18,747 nt of DNA, taken from contig JAFLUO010000002.1 of the NCBI GenBank assembly GCA_022508705.1, positions 1-18,747 on the forward strand, read 5' to 3'. Both the position numbers and the translations under genes were made by a program. The notes beneath the pieces are model-generated. The model ran no database searches. It was not told the DNA's origin and saw nothing but the letters and a program-made list of their open reading frames with translations. The stretch is from Oscillospiraceae bacterium. Its GTDB lineage: Bacteria > Bacillota > Clostridia > Oscillospirales > Acutalibacteraceae. Of this stretch, positions 6,140 to 14,035 are shown one piece after another; the first letter of the stretch is position 1; each line of letters opens with the position of its first letter.

Positions 6140-7441
6140 TTATATAGCTCTTTTATTTGAATTTTTCACTGATTTTGTAGTAAGGGTAACAGGCTTTCTC
6201 TCACTGTCGCGAATTATTTCCGGCTCTGTGCCGTTTTCAACGCAGTCACGGGTAATAATGATTTTGGAAACGGTACAGTCAGAGGGAGCGCCGTACATTA
6301 TGGGCATAAGGACATTTTCCAAAATGCCTCTAAGACCTCTCGCCCCTGTTTTTTGCGCCAAAGTTTTGTCTGCAACGGAAATGAGAGCGTCGTTTGAAAA
6401 TTCAAGTTCAATATTATCCATCTTGAAAAGCTCTGTGAACTGCTTGATTAAAGCGTTTTTCGGCTCGGAAAGAATCTTGATAAGGTCTTCACGGCGAAGC
6501 TGTTGAAGCCCTGTAATCACCGGTAGTCTGCCTACAAGCTCCGGAATAAGACCGAACTTTACCAAATCCTGAGCAATAATCTTTGAATAAACGTCTTCGT
6601 CTGCAAACTCCTGCTTATTCTTAATTTCAGCGCCAAAACCAAGACCTGAATTGCCCATTCTTTTTTCAACTATCTTTTCAATTCCGTCAAATGCGCCGCC
6701 GCATATAAACAAAATTTTCGATGTGTCAATCTGAATGAATTCCTGCTGAGGATGCTTTCTTCCGCCCTGGGGTGGAACATTTGAAACCGTTCCCTCTAAA
6801 ATTTTAAGAAGCGCCTGCTGAACACCCTCACCGCTTACATCACGGGTGATAGACGGATTTTCGGATTTACGGGCAATTTTGTCAATTTCATCCACATAAA
6901 TAATTCCGTGCTCCGCTTTTTCAATATCATAATCCGCCGCTTGTATGAGGCGCAAAAGAATATTTTCAACATCTTCGCCAACGTAGCCTGCTTCTGTAAG
7001 AGTTGTTGCGTCTGCAATGGCAAATGGCACATCAATTATTCTTGCCAAGGTTTGTGCAAGCATGGTTTTACCGACACCGGTAGGACCTAAAAGCACAATA
7101 TTGCTTTTTTGAATATCAACGTCAGTTTGTTCGCCGTAATACACCCTTTTATAATGGTTGTAAACGGCAACGCTGAGGGCTTTCTTAGCCTCATCCTGAC
7201 CTATAACGTATTCGTCAAGCTTTTCTTTTATTTCCTGGGGCTTGGGAATAACTTTTTCTTCGATTTTAACCTTTTTGCCGCGCGGTCTTGAATTGTCTTC
7301 ATCTCCGCAAATTATACCGGCACACAAATCGACACATTCATCGCAAATGTAAACGCCGGGGCCTGCAATAAGTTTTTCAACCTGCTCCTGCGGCTTACCG
7401 CAAAAAGAGCATCTTACAGACTTTTCGTTATCTCTTGCCAT
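6140..7441 (-). CDS. clpX: ClpX, ATP-dependent unfoldase subunit of ClpXP protease
   Basis: AAA+ unfoldase that recognises, unfolds and feeds substrates to ClpP in the cytosol. The 433-residue protein is full length. The N-terminal zinc-binding domain uses Cys11, Cys14, Cys33 and Cys36. Walker A is GPTGVGKT at 119-126, the pore loop GYVG at 152-155, and Walker B ends in DEID at 184-187. The ClpP-docking loop tripeptide reads LGF at 267-269, where IGF is commonest. HPQQEF at 230-235 and the sensor/arginine-finger GRLPVI region follow. The ATG has GGAG about 7 bases upstream. It starts 17 bases after clpP ends, in the conserved tig-clpP-clpX order, and is followed by a terminator. Confidence 0.98.
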   Translation of the reverse strand: MARDNEKSVRCSFCGKPQEQVEKLIAGPGVYICDECVDLCAGIICGDEDNSRPRGKKVKIEEKVIPKPQEIKEKLDEYVIGQDEAKKALSVAVYNHYKRVYYGEQTDVDIQKSNIVLLGPTGVGKTMLAQTLARIIDVPFAIADATTLTEAGYVGEDVENILLRLIQAADYDIEKAEHGIIYVDEIDKIARKSENPSITRDVSGEGVQQALLKILEGTVSNVPPQGGRKHPQQEFIQIDTSKILFICGGAFDGIEKIVEKRMGNSGLGFGAEIKNKQEFADEDVYSKIIAQDLVKFGLIPELVGRLPVITGLQQLRREDLIKILSEPKNALIKQFTELFKMDNIELEFSNDALISVADKTLAQKTGARGLRGILENVLMPIMYGAPSDCTVSKIIITRDCVENGTEPEIIRDSERKPVTLTTKSVKNSNKRAI

Positions 7442-7458
7442 ATTATTTCTCCAAAAAA

Positions 7459-8040
7459 TTATCTTTTATCGAAAACTTTGTCAATAAGACCGTATTCAAG
7501 CGCCTCATGAGCAGACATAAAGTTATCTCTTTCAGTGTCAATGGCTATCTGCTCAATGGGCTTGCCTGTATTCTCAGCAAGTATTTTATTAAGTTTATCT
7601 CTTGTTCTTAAAATATGGTCTGCGGTAATTTTAATATCGCTTGCCTGACCCTGTGCGCCACCTGAGGGCTGGTGTATCATGATTTCACTGTTGGGGAGAG
7701 CATATCTTTTGCCCTTAGCGCCTGAGGACAGCAAGAATGCGCCCATAGATGCCGCCATACCCATACAGATAGTTGAAACATCACATTTAATATACTGCAT
7801 AGTGTCATAAATCGCAAGTCCTGCGGTAACTGAACCGCCGGGGCTGTTTATATAAAGGCTTATATCCTTTTCACTGTCCTGCCCTTCAAGATACAAAAGC
7901 TGAGCCACAACAAGAGAAGCAGTAGCATCATTAACCTCATCGGAAAGAACGATTATACGGTCATTTAAAAGGCGAGAGAAGATGTCGTATGATCGTTCCC
8001 CTCTTCCTGTCTGTTCTACAACATACGGTACAAGTGCCAT
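7459..8040 (-). CDS. clpP: ClpP, ATP-dependent protease proteolytic subunit
   Basis: Serine peptidase that forms the tetradecameric degradation chamber used by ClpX and other Clp ATPases. It is 193 residues with the Ser98-His123-Asp172 triad in place: Ser98 in MGMAASMGAF, His123 in MIHQPSGG, Asp172 in DTERDNFMS. YINSPGGS at 63-70 forms the oxyanion and handle region. The N-terminus MALVPYVVEQTGRGERSYD is the usual start with a short propeptide. AGGAGG stands 7 bases before the ATG, a strong ribosome binding site. The gene is 114 bases downstream of tig, with a long hairpin in between, so part of its expression may be set separately from tig. Confidence 0.98.
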   Translation of the reverse strand: MALVPYVVEQTGRGERSYDIFSRLLNDRIIVLSDEVNDATASLVVAQLLYLEGQDSEKDISLYINSPGGSVTAGLAIYDTMQYIKCDVSTICMGMAASMGAFLLSSGAKGKRYALPNSEIMIHQPSGGAQGQASDIKITADHILRTRDKLNKILAENTGKPIEQIAIDTERDNFMSAHEALEYGLIDKVFDKR

Positions 8041-8079
8041 AAAAATTCCTCCTTAAATTAAACATTATTCGCAATAGTA

Positions 8080-8121
8080 TTAAAGAATTGCCCTTGAGTG
8101 AATTATTGGACAATTCTTTAA
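8080..8121 (-). promoter_or_regulatory. Long hairpin in the tig-clpP intergenic leader
   Basis: The minus-strand transcript can form a 14-bp stem between TTAAAGAATTGTCC (8121-8108) and GGGCAATTCTTTAA (8093-8080), with a 14-base loop. One pair is U-G in the minus-strand RNA but would be a C-A mismatch in plus-strand RNA, which favours a role in the tig-clpPX message. No proper T-run follows (it reads TTTAATAC), so it is unlikely to be a strong terminator. It may be a partial attenuator or an mRNA-stability or processing element ahead of clpP. Confidence 0.5.
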
Positions 8122-8154
8122 CATCTAAACATTATTTACTGATTTTTCAAAAAA

Positions 8155-9582
8155 TTATTCTTCGGTCTTTTTAGTTGTCTTTTTTGCCGCCGGTTTCTTG
8201 GCAGGCTTTTCTGCGCTGTCTTTCTTTGCGGCAGTTTTCTTTGCAGGCTTTTCTTCACCGTCAGCCTTTTCTGCTGCTTTCTTGGAAGGAGCTTTCTTTG
8301 CTGCCTTTTCTTCTGCTACTGCATTGTCTTTAATAAGACCTATAGCTTTCTGTGATTTAATGTCACCTGCAAGATTTTCTGCAGGAACTGCCTTCTTAAT
8401 GGCATCAACATCCATGTTGTATGCCTTAGAAAGCTTCTCATACTCAGCATCTAAATCAGCTTCTGTTGCCTCAATATTTTCAGCCTTAACGATAGCCTCA
8501 AGAGCGAGTTTAAGCTTAACCTGATTCTCAGCAGGTGTTTTGTAATTTTCCAAAAGCTTATCTTTATCCATTCCCGTATACATAAGGTATGTATTAAGAT
8601 CCATACCCTGCATCTGAAGTCTGTAGGCAAACTCTTCAACCATCTCTTCTGCTTCTTTTTCAATCATAACAGCAGGGATTTCTGCCTCAATGCCGTTTGC
8701 TACCTGCTCAAGAAGCTCGTTTGTGAAAGCAGCATCAGCATCTGCCTTTTTCTTCTCTTCAAGGTCTGCCTTAATGTGCTTTTTAAGCTCGTCAAGTGTG
8801 TCAAATTCGCTTACATCCTTAACAAATTCATCGTCAAGAGCAGGAAGCTCTTTAACCTTGATTTCGTGGAGCTTAATTTTGAATACTGCATCCTTAGAAG
8901 CAAGCTCTGCATGATAATCCTCAGGGAAAGTAACGTTTACGTCAAATTCTTCATTGATTTTATGACCGATAATCTGATCTTCAAACCCGGGGATAAATGA
9001 ACCGGAACCGATTACAAGTTCATAATTTTCAGCTTTGCCACCTTCAAAAGCCTCACCGTCAACGAAGCCTTCAAAGTCGATAACTACTGTGTCGTCCTTC
9101 TTAACTGCTCTGTCGTCAACGCTGACCATACGGCTGTTCTGATCCTGCATTCTGGCAAGCTCTGCTTTAACTTCGTCAGCAGTAACCTTTACAGCAGGTT
9201 TTGAAGCCTTAATGCCCTTATATTCACCTAATTTTACCTCAGGCTTAACTGTTACTTTAAATTTCATTTCTACGCCGTTTTTGCCGATTTCGGTTACATC
9301 AAGATCAAAGGGCGTGTCAACAATGTCAAGCTCAGCCTCTTTAATAGCCTCGCTTACGGCATCGGGATAAACGATTTCAAGAGCGTCTTCATAGAAAACG
9401 CCTTCGCCGTACATCTTCTCAATAAATGTTCTGGGGGCCTTACCTTTTCTGAAACCCTTTACAGTGATATTCTTTCTCTGCTTTAAGTATGCCTTTTGAA
9501 TAGCAGCTTCAAAGGTTTCTGCATCGATTGAAATTTCAACCTCGTAAACATTGGTTTCAACTTTGTTTGATGATTTTAACAT
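8155..9582 (-). CDS. tig: Trigger factor (ribosome-bound chaperone/prolyl isomerase) with Lys/Ala-rich tail
   Basis: Binds the ribosomal exit tunnel and shelters nascent proteins. The 475-residue protein has the ribosome-docking signature GFRKGKAP at 43-50. An FKBP-type prolyl isomerase domain lies at about 150-245 (DTVVIDFEGF, SGSFIPGFEDQIIG, VTFPEDY), followed by the long helical C-terminal chaperone domain to about residue 420. The last ~55 residues (bases 8155-8322) form a low-complexity tail rich in Lys, Ala and Glu, with two near-repeats EKPAKKTAAKK and EKPAKKPAAKK, resembling histone H1-like tails. Standard trigger factors stop near 430 residues. A perfect AGGAGG lies 9 bases before the ATG. 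It leads the tig-clpP-clpX cluster under a visible promoter. Confidence 0.97.
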   Translation of the reverse strand: MLKSSNKVETNVYEVEISIDAETFEAAIQKAYLKQRKNITVKGFRKGKAPRTFIEKMYGEGVFYEDALEIVYPDAVSEAIKEAELDIVDTPFDLDVTEIGKNGVEMKFKVTVKPEVKLGEYKGIKASKPAVKVTADEVKAELARMQDQNSRMVSVDDRAVKKDDTVVIDFEGFVDGEAFEGGKAENYELVIGSGSFIPGFEDQIIGHKINEEFDVNVTFPEDYHAELASKDAVFKIKLHEIKVKELPALDDEFVKDVSEFDTLDELKKHIKADLEEKKKADADAAFTNELLEQVANGIEAEIPAVMIEKEAEEMVEEFAYRLQMQGMDLNTYLMYTGMDKDKLLENYKTPAENQVKLKLALEAIVKAENIEATEADLDAEYEKLSKAYNMDVDAIKKAVPAENLAGDIKSQKAIGLIKDNAVAEEKAAKKAPSKKAAEKADGEEKPAKKTAAKKDSAEKPAKKPAAKKTTKKTEE

Positions 9583-9626
9583 TAACTTATTCCTCCTGAA
9601 TACATTTGTATTCCATAATCCTTGAT

Positions 9627-9655
9627 ATTATAGCACAAGTAAAATTAAAATACAA
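9627..9655 (-). promoter_or_regulatory. Sigma-A promoter of tig(-clpP-clpX)
   Basis: On the minus strand TTGTAT (9655-9650), 17 bases, TATAAT (9632-9627), with TG one base before the -10 (TGCTATAAT, extended -10). The start would be near 9620, about 38 bases before the tig ATG, leaving room for the AGGAGG at 9597-9592. Confidence 0.8.
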
Positions 9656-9691
9656 TATTTTCCTTAAAATTCAGTGCTTTGCACATCGAAA

Positions 9692-10378
9692 TCACGGAAC
9701 ATAAACACATTTTGGACAAAATCCCAAATAATCTGCCGAAATGAGTCTGAAATCTATTCCGTATTTCTCACCGTTGAAGGCATATTTTGCGGCCGCACCG
9801 TGCAAATGACCGTAATAACAGCGTTTAATATTATAACGGCTCAGCACGTCAACTATCTGCTCGCAGTCCTTTGTTACCGACACGGGCGGGTAATGAAGAA
9901 AAACTACCGTTTCACCGCCCAGCTCTTTTGCGGCAAGAATTGATCGTTCTATTCTTGCGCATTCCCTTGCCATAACCTTTCCGTCTGATTCAGCGTCAAA
10001 AAACCAACCACGGCTCCCTGCAACGGAAAATTCACCAACACGGTAGGCGTTATTATGCAAAATGTTCAACGAATCAAATCCGTTTTCTTTAAAAAACAAA
10101 TCTATTTTCGTCTTTGTACTCCACCAAAAATCGTGGTTCCCCTTAACAATAATCTTAGTTCCGTTAAGAGAATTTAAAAATTTAAAATCCTCATACGATT
10201 CATTAAGGCTCATTCCCCAAGAAATATCACCGACAATTACGACTGTGTCATCAGGACTTACAAGCTTTTGCCAATTATTTTTAAGACGGTCGGTATAATC
10301 GCACCAACCGTCGAAAACATCCATAGGTTTATCGGAAGCCATGGATAAATGCGTATCTCCGATAACAAATAAAGACAT
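9692..10378 (-). CDS. Calcineurin-like metallophosphoesterase
   Basis: A cytosolic two-metal phosphoesterase of 228 residues whose substrate is not evident. All five blocks of the superfamily are visible: GDTH with Asp8 and His10, GDISWG with Asp51, GNHD at 80-83, HYPP with His162, and GHLH with His191 and His193. The KPMDVFDGWCDYTDRL segment after block one and GSRGWFFD at 121-128 resemble an uncharacterised Clostridia subfamily of YkuE-like/MPE proteins; I cannot name it further. There is no signal peptide. The ATG has GGAG 7 bases upstream. The gene is divergent from the DUF1540 gene, with 65 bases between the start codons, and ends 109 bases before tig starts. No convincing terminator follows, so some readthrough into tig is possible. 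Confidence 0.88.
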   Translation of the reverse strand: MSLFVIGDTHLSMASDKPMDVFDGWCDYTDRLKNNWQKLVSPDDTVVIVGDISWGMSLNESYEDFKFLNSLNGTKIIVKGNHDFWWSTKTKIDLFFKENGFDSLNILHNNAYRVGEFSVAGSRGWFFDAESDGKVMARECARIERSILAAKELGGETVVFLHYPPVSVTKDCEQIVDVLSRYNIKRCYYGHLHGAAAKYAFNGEKYGIDFRLISADYLGFCPKCVYVP

Positions 10379-10409
10379 ATCAAAACTCCAATGAATAAAT
10401 TTGATTTAA

Positions 10410-10435
10410 CAGCAAAAAATATTGCTGAAGGGAGG
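10410..10435 (+). promoter_or_regulatory. Small hairpin and strong ribosome binding site before the DUF1540 gene
   Basis: CAGCAA (10410-10415) and TTGCTG (10422-10427) form a 6-bp stem with a 6-base loop directly before AAGGGAGG (10428-10435), which is 8 bases from the ATG. The strong site supports real translation of the small gene. The hairpin could protect the message 5' end; no clear promoter was found in this short divergent gap. Confidence 0.5.
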
Positions 10436-10443
10436 TTAATAAA

Positions 10444-10611
10444 ATGGATAACCACAAAATTACTTGCGATGCACACAACTGCCATTACAATGACGGCAAG
10501 GACCACTGCACCGCAGCTGCTATTGAAGTAGGTACTCATCAGGCTTGCTGCTGTGATGAAACAAGATGTGCAACATTTACTCTTGAATCAGAATGCAAAG
10601 ACTGCAAATAA
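10444..10611 (+). CDS. DUF1540 small cysteine-rich protein
   Basis: A 55-residue protein, the only plus-strand gene in the window. It has nine cysteines, at 8, 13, 22, 35, 36, 37, 42, 51 and 54. The DUF1540 pattern is clear: a C-x4-C pair (ITCDAHNC), CTAAAIEV at 22-29, and ETRCATF at 39-45. DUF1540 proteins are common in Firmicutes and of unknown function; cysteine spacing suggests metal binding, which is inference. An AAGGGAGG ribosome binding site 8 bases before the ATG and a dedicated terminator 14 bases after the stop support a real gene. It is divergent from the metallophosphoesterase and convergent with thrC. It is easily missed because of its length. Confidence 0.88.
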   Translation: MDNHKITCDAHNCHYNDGKDHCTAAAIEVGTHQACCCDETRCATFTLESECKDCK

Positions 10612-10625
10612 ATTAAAACAAATTT

Positions 10626-10661
10626 AATGCGGGAGCCAAATGCACGGCTTCCGCATTTTTT
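10626..10661 (+). terminator. Intrinsic terminator between DUF1540 and thrC (shared hairpin)
   Basis: AATGCGGGAGCC (10626-10637) pairs with GGCTTCCGCATT (10646-10657) over 12 bp with one G-U pair in the plus-strand RNA, an 8-base loop, and T residues at 10656-10661. It is best suited to the plus-strand DUF1540 gene. In the minus-strand RNA the same stem has a C-A mismatch and is followed by TAAATTTGTTTTAATTT, a weaker tail that may still end the thrC operon. Confidence 0.85.
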
Positions 10662-10664
10662 CAC

Positions 10665-12158
10665 TCAGATTCCGAGCATATCAAAAACGACCTGCTTCAT
10701 ATTGTTTTTGTTGCAAACCTGCTTAAATCTCGGTTCTTTACCTTTCAGCGAAGCGAGCTGAGCAGGAACAGGTTCGTTTGATTTTGCAAAAAGCTCATCC
10801 ACCATATCGAATTCATTTTCTGCTTTAATTTCCTCTGAAACAGCGGAAAGAACGCTTGCCGAGAATTTATAAGGATTAGCGGTTGAAGCAATTACGGCAG
10901 GAGTGCTATCCCCTGTTTGCGCTTTATAGTTTTTATAAACATTTAAGGCAACTGCCGTGTGAGTATCGCAAAGATATTTCTTTGAATTAAATATTTCGGC
11001 TATTGTACTCTTTGTGGCAATATCATCGCAACAGCCTGCATCAAACAAAGCTTTAATCTGTGCAAATACTTCGTCTGTAACGGTGTATTTTCCGTTACTC
11101 GAAAGGCTTTGCATCCATTCTTTTACTTGCACATCGTTTTCACCGCTGAGATGGAAAAGAAGGCGTTCAAGGTTACTTGAAATCAAAATGTCCATTGACG
11201 GTGACGTTGTGCAGTAAAAATCGCGGTTTTTGTCATAAGTACCGCTCTTTAAGAAATCGGTCAGTACATTATTTGCATTTGAGGCGCAAATAAGCGTCTT
11301 AACGGGAATTCCCATCTTTTTTGCATAATAAGCCGCTAAAATATTGCCGAAATTGCCCGTCGGAACGACTATATTTATTTCTTCGCCCAAAGCTATCGCA
11401 CCGTTTTCTACCATATCGCAGTAAGCTGATACATAGTAAACGATTTGCGGAACAAGTCTGCCCCAGTTAATTGAATTTGCAGAAGAAAATGCAAGATTAT
11501 TTTCTTTAAATTTTTTTTCAATATCTTTGTCTGTAAAAATTGCTTTTACGCCGCTTTGAGCATCATCAAAGTTACCCTCAATGGCGCAAACGCTGACATT
11601 TTTGCCTTCCTGCGTTGTCATTTGAAGCTTTTGCATGGGACTTACACCGTCAACGGGATAGAAAACCAAAATCTTCGTATTCGGAACATCCTTAAAGCCT
11701 TCAAGTGCGGCTTTACCCGTATCGCCCGAGGTTGCTACGAGAATGACAATTTCTGTATCTTTAAGCGTTTTTTCGGATGCAGTTGTAAGAAGATATGGCA
11801 AAAGCTGAAGAGCCATATCCTTAAATGCGCAAGTGGGGCCTCTCCAAAGCTCAAGAACATACTCGCCGTCTGCCAATTTATAGAGTGGTGCAACTTTATC
11901 GGAACTGAATTTTCCCTGTCGATATGCGCCCTCAACACAGTATGCAATCTCTTCATCGGAAAAATCAGTAAGATAAAGGCTCAAAACCCTTTTTGCTCTT
12001 TCAATATACGAAAGCGGAATAAGCTCTTTAATAAAATCCTCGTTTATTTTCGGAATTTCTGTGGGAACAAAAAGTCCGCCGTCGGAAGATATACCCTTCG
12101 TTATAGCCTCCGAAGCAGTAACACGAACCGACTTGTCTCTTGTACTTGTGTAATACAT
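10665..12158 (-). CDS. thrC: Threonine synthase
   Basis: PLP enzyme converting O-phosphohomoserine to threonine. It is 497 residues, the size of the longer bacterial/yeast-type class. The N-terminus MYYTSTRD and SDGGLFVP at 25-32 are characteristic. The PLP lysine is Lys113 in GPTCAFKDMALQ. ATSGDTGKAAL, PTGNFGNILAAYYAKKMG and the C-terminal STANPYKF follow. The ATG at 12158 is preferred over a TTG 30 bases upstream because AGGAG lies 10 bases before it and family members begin at this point. It is the last gene of the long hprK-to-thrC run, starting 32 bases after the yraN-like gene, and ends at the shared hairpin. No T-box or threonine attenuator is visible ahead of it. Confidence 0.96.
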   Translation of the reverse strand: MYYTSTRDKSVRVTASEAITKGISSDGGLFVPTEIPKINEDFIKELIPLSYIERAKRVLSLYLTDFSDEEIAYCVEGAYRQGKFSSDKVAPLYKLADGEYVLELWRGPTCAFKDMALQLLPYLLTTASEKTLKDTEIVILVATSGDTGKAALEGFKDVPNTKILVFYPVDGVSPMQKLQMTTQEGKNVSVCAIEGNFDDAQSGVKAIFTDKDIEKKFKENNLAFSSANSINWGRLVPQIVYYVSAYCDMVENGAIALGEEINIVVPTGNFGNILAAYYAKKMGIPVKTLICASNANNVLTDFLKSGTYDKNRDFYCTTSPSMDILISSNLERLLFHLSGENDVQVKEWMQSLSSNGKYTVTDEVFAQIKALFDAGCCDDIATKSTIAEIFNSKKYLCDTHTAVALNVYKNYKAQTGDSTPAVIASTANPYKFSASVLSAVSEEIKAENEFDMVDELFAKSNEPVPAQLASLKGKEPRFKQVCNKNNMKQVVFDMLGI

Positions 12159-12190
12159 AATCTCAACGCTCCTTGCGAAAAAATACAAAT

Positions 12191-12556
12191 TTATTGACCG
12201 TTACCGTCAAAAGCCGCTTCAATATGGCGAAGCTCTGACAGCTCATCATTTTTAAAATACACCTCAATAATATCAAACCGAGGCTGACGCTTCATTTCAT
12301 AATTTTTAAGGAAAAGATTTGCTGATGAAATAATTTTACTGCGTTTGCTGAAATCTACTGCATCAGCAGGTGAAAAATAACTGTTTTCGCCTCTCGTTTT
12401 AACCTCAATAAAACATATATATTTTCTGTCCTCGGCTATAATATCAATTTCGCCGAATTTACAGCGGTAATTTACCGTAATTATTTTGTAACCGTGAAAT
12501 CGGAGATAACGCAGAGCAGTAAGCTCACCGTAATCACCTATCATTTGCTTATCCAT
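12191..12556 (-). CDS. YraN/UPF0102 family predicted endonuclease
   Basis: A 121-residue protein of the UPF0102 family, related in fold to Holliday-junction resolvases and restriction nucleases; its cellular role is not established. The nuclease-fold signature is present: GDYGELTALRYL at 7-18, GEIDIIAED at 35-43 with Glu36 and Asp38, and the E-x-K motif EVKTR with Glu51 and Lys53. The ATG at 12556 is preferred over an in-frame GTG at 12568 because AGGTGAT stands 7 bases before it and the family starts here. The ATG overlaps the rnhB stop by 8 bases, implying coupling. The rnhB-yraN pairing is common in Firmicutes. Confidence 0.9.
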   Translation of the reverse strand: MDKQMIGDYGELTALRYLRFHGYKIITVNYRCKFGEIDIIAEDRKYICFIEVKTRGENSYFSPADAVDFSKRSKIISSANLFLKNYEMKRQPRFDIIEVYFKNDELSELRHIEAAFDGNGQ

Positions 12557-13160
12557 TGGATTCATCACCTAAAATCTTTTTAAGAAAAGACCTGCGGTGA
12601 ATGGGCGAAACGCCGTATTTTTCAATCATTTCATAGTGAAGACGGGTTCCGTATCCCTTGTGCTTTTCAAATTGATATTCAGGATATTCTTGTGCAATTT
12701 TCTGCATAAATCTGTCACGGGAAACCTTGGCGATAATTGACGCCGCCGCAACAGACATAACCTTTCCGTCACCTTTTACGACTGTTTCCTCAGAAATACC
12801 TGAGTTCGGCGCACGGTTTCCGTCAACAAAAGCCACGTCGGGACGAATTTCAAGACCGTTTATTGCTCTTTTCATTGCAAGAAATGTGGCATTTAAAATA
12901 TTTATTTTGTCAATTTCTTTTTCGTCGGCAATACCTACGGAATAACAGACAGCCTCTTTTGTTATTATATCAAAAAGCTCTTCCCGTTTCTTCTCGGTCA
13001 GCTTTTTTGAGTCGTTAAGACCCGCTATTTCCAAACCAACAGGAAGAATTACCGCGGCGGCATAAACAGGACCTGCCAAAGGGCCGCGGCCTGCTTCGTC
13101 AACACCGCAAACCGTTTTAAAGCCTTTATTCATCGCCGCAATTTCAAAACTGTAATCCAT
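12549..13160 (-). CDS. rnhB: Ribonuclease HII
   Basis: Removes ribonucleotides from DNA and degrades RNA in RNA/DNA hybrids. The protein is 203 residues. The DEDD active site can be placed: Asp21 and Glu22 in GVDEAGRGPLAG, Asp113 in FVDGN, and Asp131 in VKGDGK, with the expected 18-residue spacing between the last two. ASIIAKVSRDRFM at 140-152 is the usual C-terminal signature. The ATG overlaps the rbgA stop by one base (TAATG), and its GGAGG site sits inside rbgA, so translation is coupled. It overlaps the nuclease gene downstream by 8 bases. Confidence 0.97.
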   Translation of the reverse strand: MDYSFEIAAMNKGFKTVCGVDEAGRGPLAGPVYAAAVILPVGLEIAGLNDSKKLTEKKREELFDIITKEAVCYSVGIADEKEIDKINILNATFLAMKRAINGLEIRPDVAFVDGNRAPNSGISEETVVKGDGKVMSVAAASIIAKVSRDRFMQKIAQEYPEYQFEKHKGYGTRLHYEMIEKYGVSPIHRRSFLKKILGDESNG

Positions 13161-14032
13161 TACATATCCTCCGGCGCTTCAAGAGAAATTTCACCGAGTT
13201 TTCCGCCCCTATACTCGTCAAGAAGCATTACAGACGTGCGTTCTGTATCAATCTCGCCGCCACGCATAATATTGCCACGTTTTTTTCCTATCAGCTCCAG
13301 CACTTCCCAAGCCTGCAAATCAGAAAAATCAGATATTTTGTAACGCTCGCAAAGCCTTTCGGGATAATGCTCTTTCATAACCTCTAAAAGCCTTACTGCC
13401 AAAAGCTCGCTGTCAAGAATTTCGTCTTTAACAGAGCCTATGAATGCAAGCTTGTCCCCTACCTTTGGGTCGTCAAATTTCGGCCAAAGAACGCCGGGTG
13501 TGTCAAGAAGCTCAATACCGTTTCCTATGGCAAACCATTGATTGTGCCTTGTTACGCCTGCTTTGTCGGCAACCTTTGCCTTTGCTGAGCCTGCCATTCT
13601 ATTGATAAAAGAAGATTTTCCCGTATTGGGAATCCCCACAACCATAAGCCGAAGTGCCTTTCCTGCCATTCCCTTTTCTTCATTGCTTTTGATTTTATCT
13701 GCAAGAACTGTTTTGACTGTACTCGGAAAAGCATTCAGTCCCTTGCCGCTTCGGCAATCAACGGGAATAGCGGCAACACCTATTTTTTTATAATACTCTA
13801 TCCAATTTTTTGTGATAACCTTATCCGCAAGGTCGCATTTATTTAATAAAACTATTCTCGGTTTACCCGAAATTAACTCCGCAAGCTCAGGATTTGAACT
13901 GCTGTACGGAATTCTTGCGTCAATAACCTCCAGAACACCGTCAACCAAATGCAGACTTTCTTTTATGAGCCTGCGTGTTTTTGCCATGTGCCCGGGGAAC
14001 CATTGAACAACTTGTTTTTGATTGTCTGCCAT
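13160..14032 (-). CDS. rbgA: RbgA (YlqF), circularly permuted GTPase for 50S subunit maturation
   Basis: GTPase needed late in 50S ribosomal subunit assembly in Firmicutes. The 290-residue protein has the permuted G-motif order: G4 NKCD at 64-67, then G1 GIPNTGKS at 133-140, G2 GVTRH near 159-163, and G3 DTPG at 177-180. The N-terminal WFPGHMAKTRR and VLWPKFDDP after G3 are typical of the YlqF subfamily, and a C-terminal helical RNA-binding domain follows. AAAGGA stands about 9 bases before the ATG. It begins 3 bases after a signal peptidase gene and runs into rnhB; the lepB-rbgA-rnhB order is widely conserved in Firmicutes. Confidence 0.96.
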   Translation of the reverse strand: MADNQKQVVQWFPGHMAKTRRLIKESLHLVDGVLEVIDARIPYSSSNPELAELISGKPRIVLLNKCDLADKVITKNWIEYYKKIGVAAIPVDCRSGKGLNAFPSTVKTVLADKIKSNEEKGMAGKALRLMVVGIPNTGKSSFINRMAGSAKAKVADKAGVTRHNQWFAIGNGIELLDTPGVLWPKFDDPKVGDKLAFIGSVKDEILDSELLAVRLLEVMKEHYPERLCERYKISDFSDLQAWEVLELIGKKRGNIMRGGEIDTERTSVMLLDEYRGGKLGEISLEAPEDM

Positions 14033-14035
14033 ATT

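Noticed and set aside
6054..6506. 150-codon open frame on the plus strand
   Set aside because: Antisense to the end of clpX and crosses its terminator; no domain.
9656..9691. Terminator after the metallophosphoesterase gene
   Set aside because: Only a 4-bp GTGC/GCAC stem with a broken T-run; too weak to call.
10258..10539. 93-codon open frame on the minus strand upstream of the metallophosphoesterase
   Set aside because: It overlaps the metallophosphoesterase start in another frame and runs antisense to the DUF1540 gene. Both of those have good ribosome sites and family motifs.
11556..12197. 213-codon open frame on the plus strand
   Set aside because: Fully antisense to thrC, which has clear threonine synthase motifs. 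No ribosome binding site, and a composition typical of a reverse-frame shadow.
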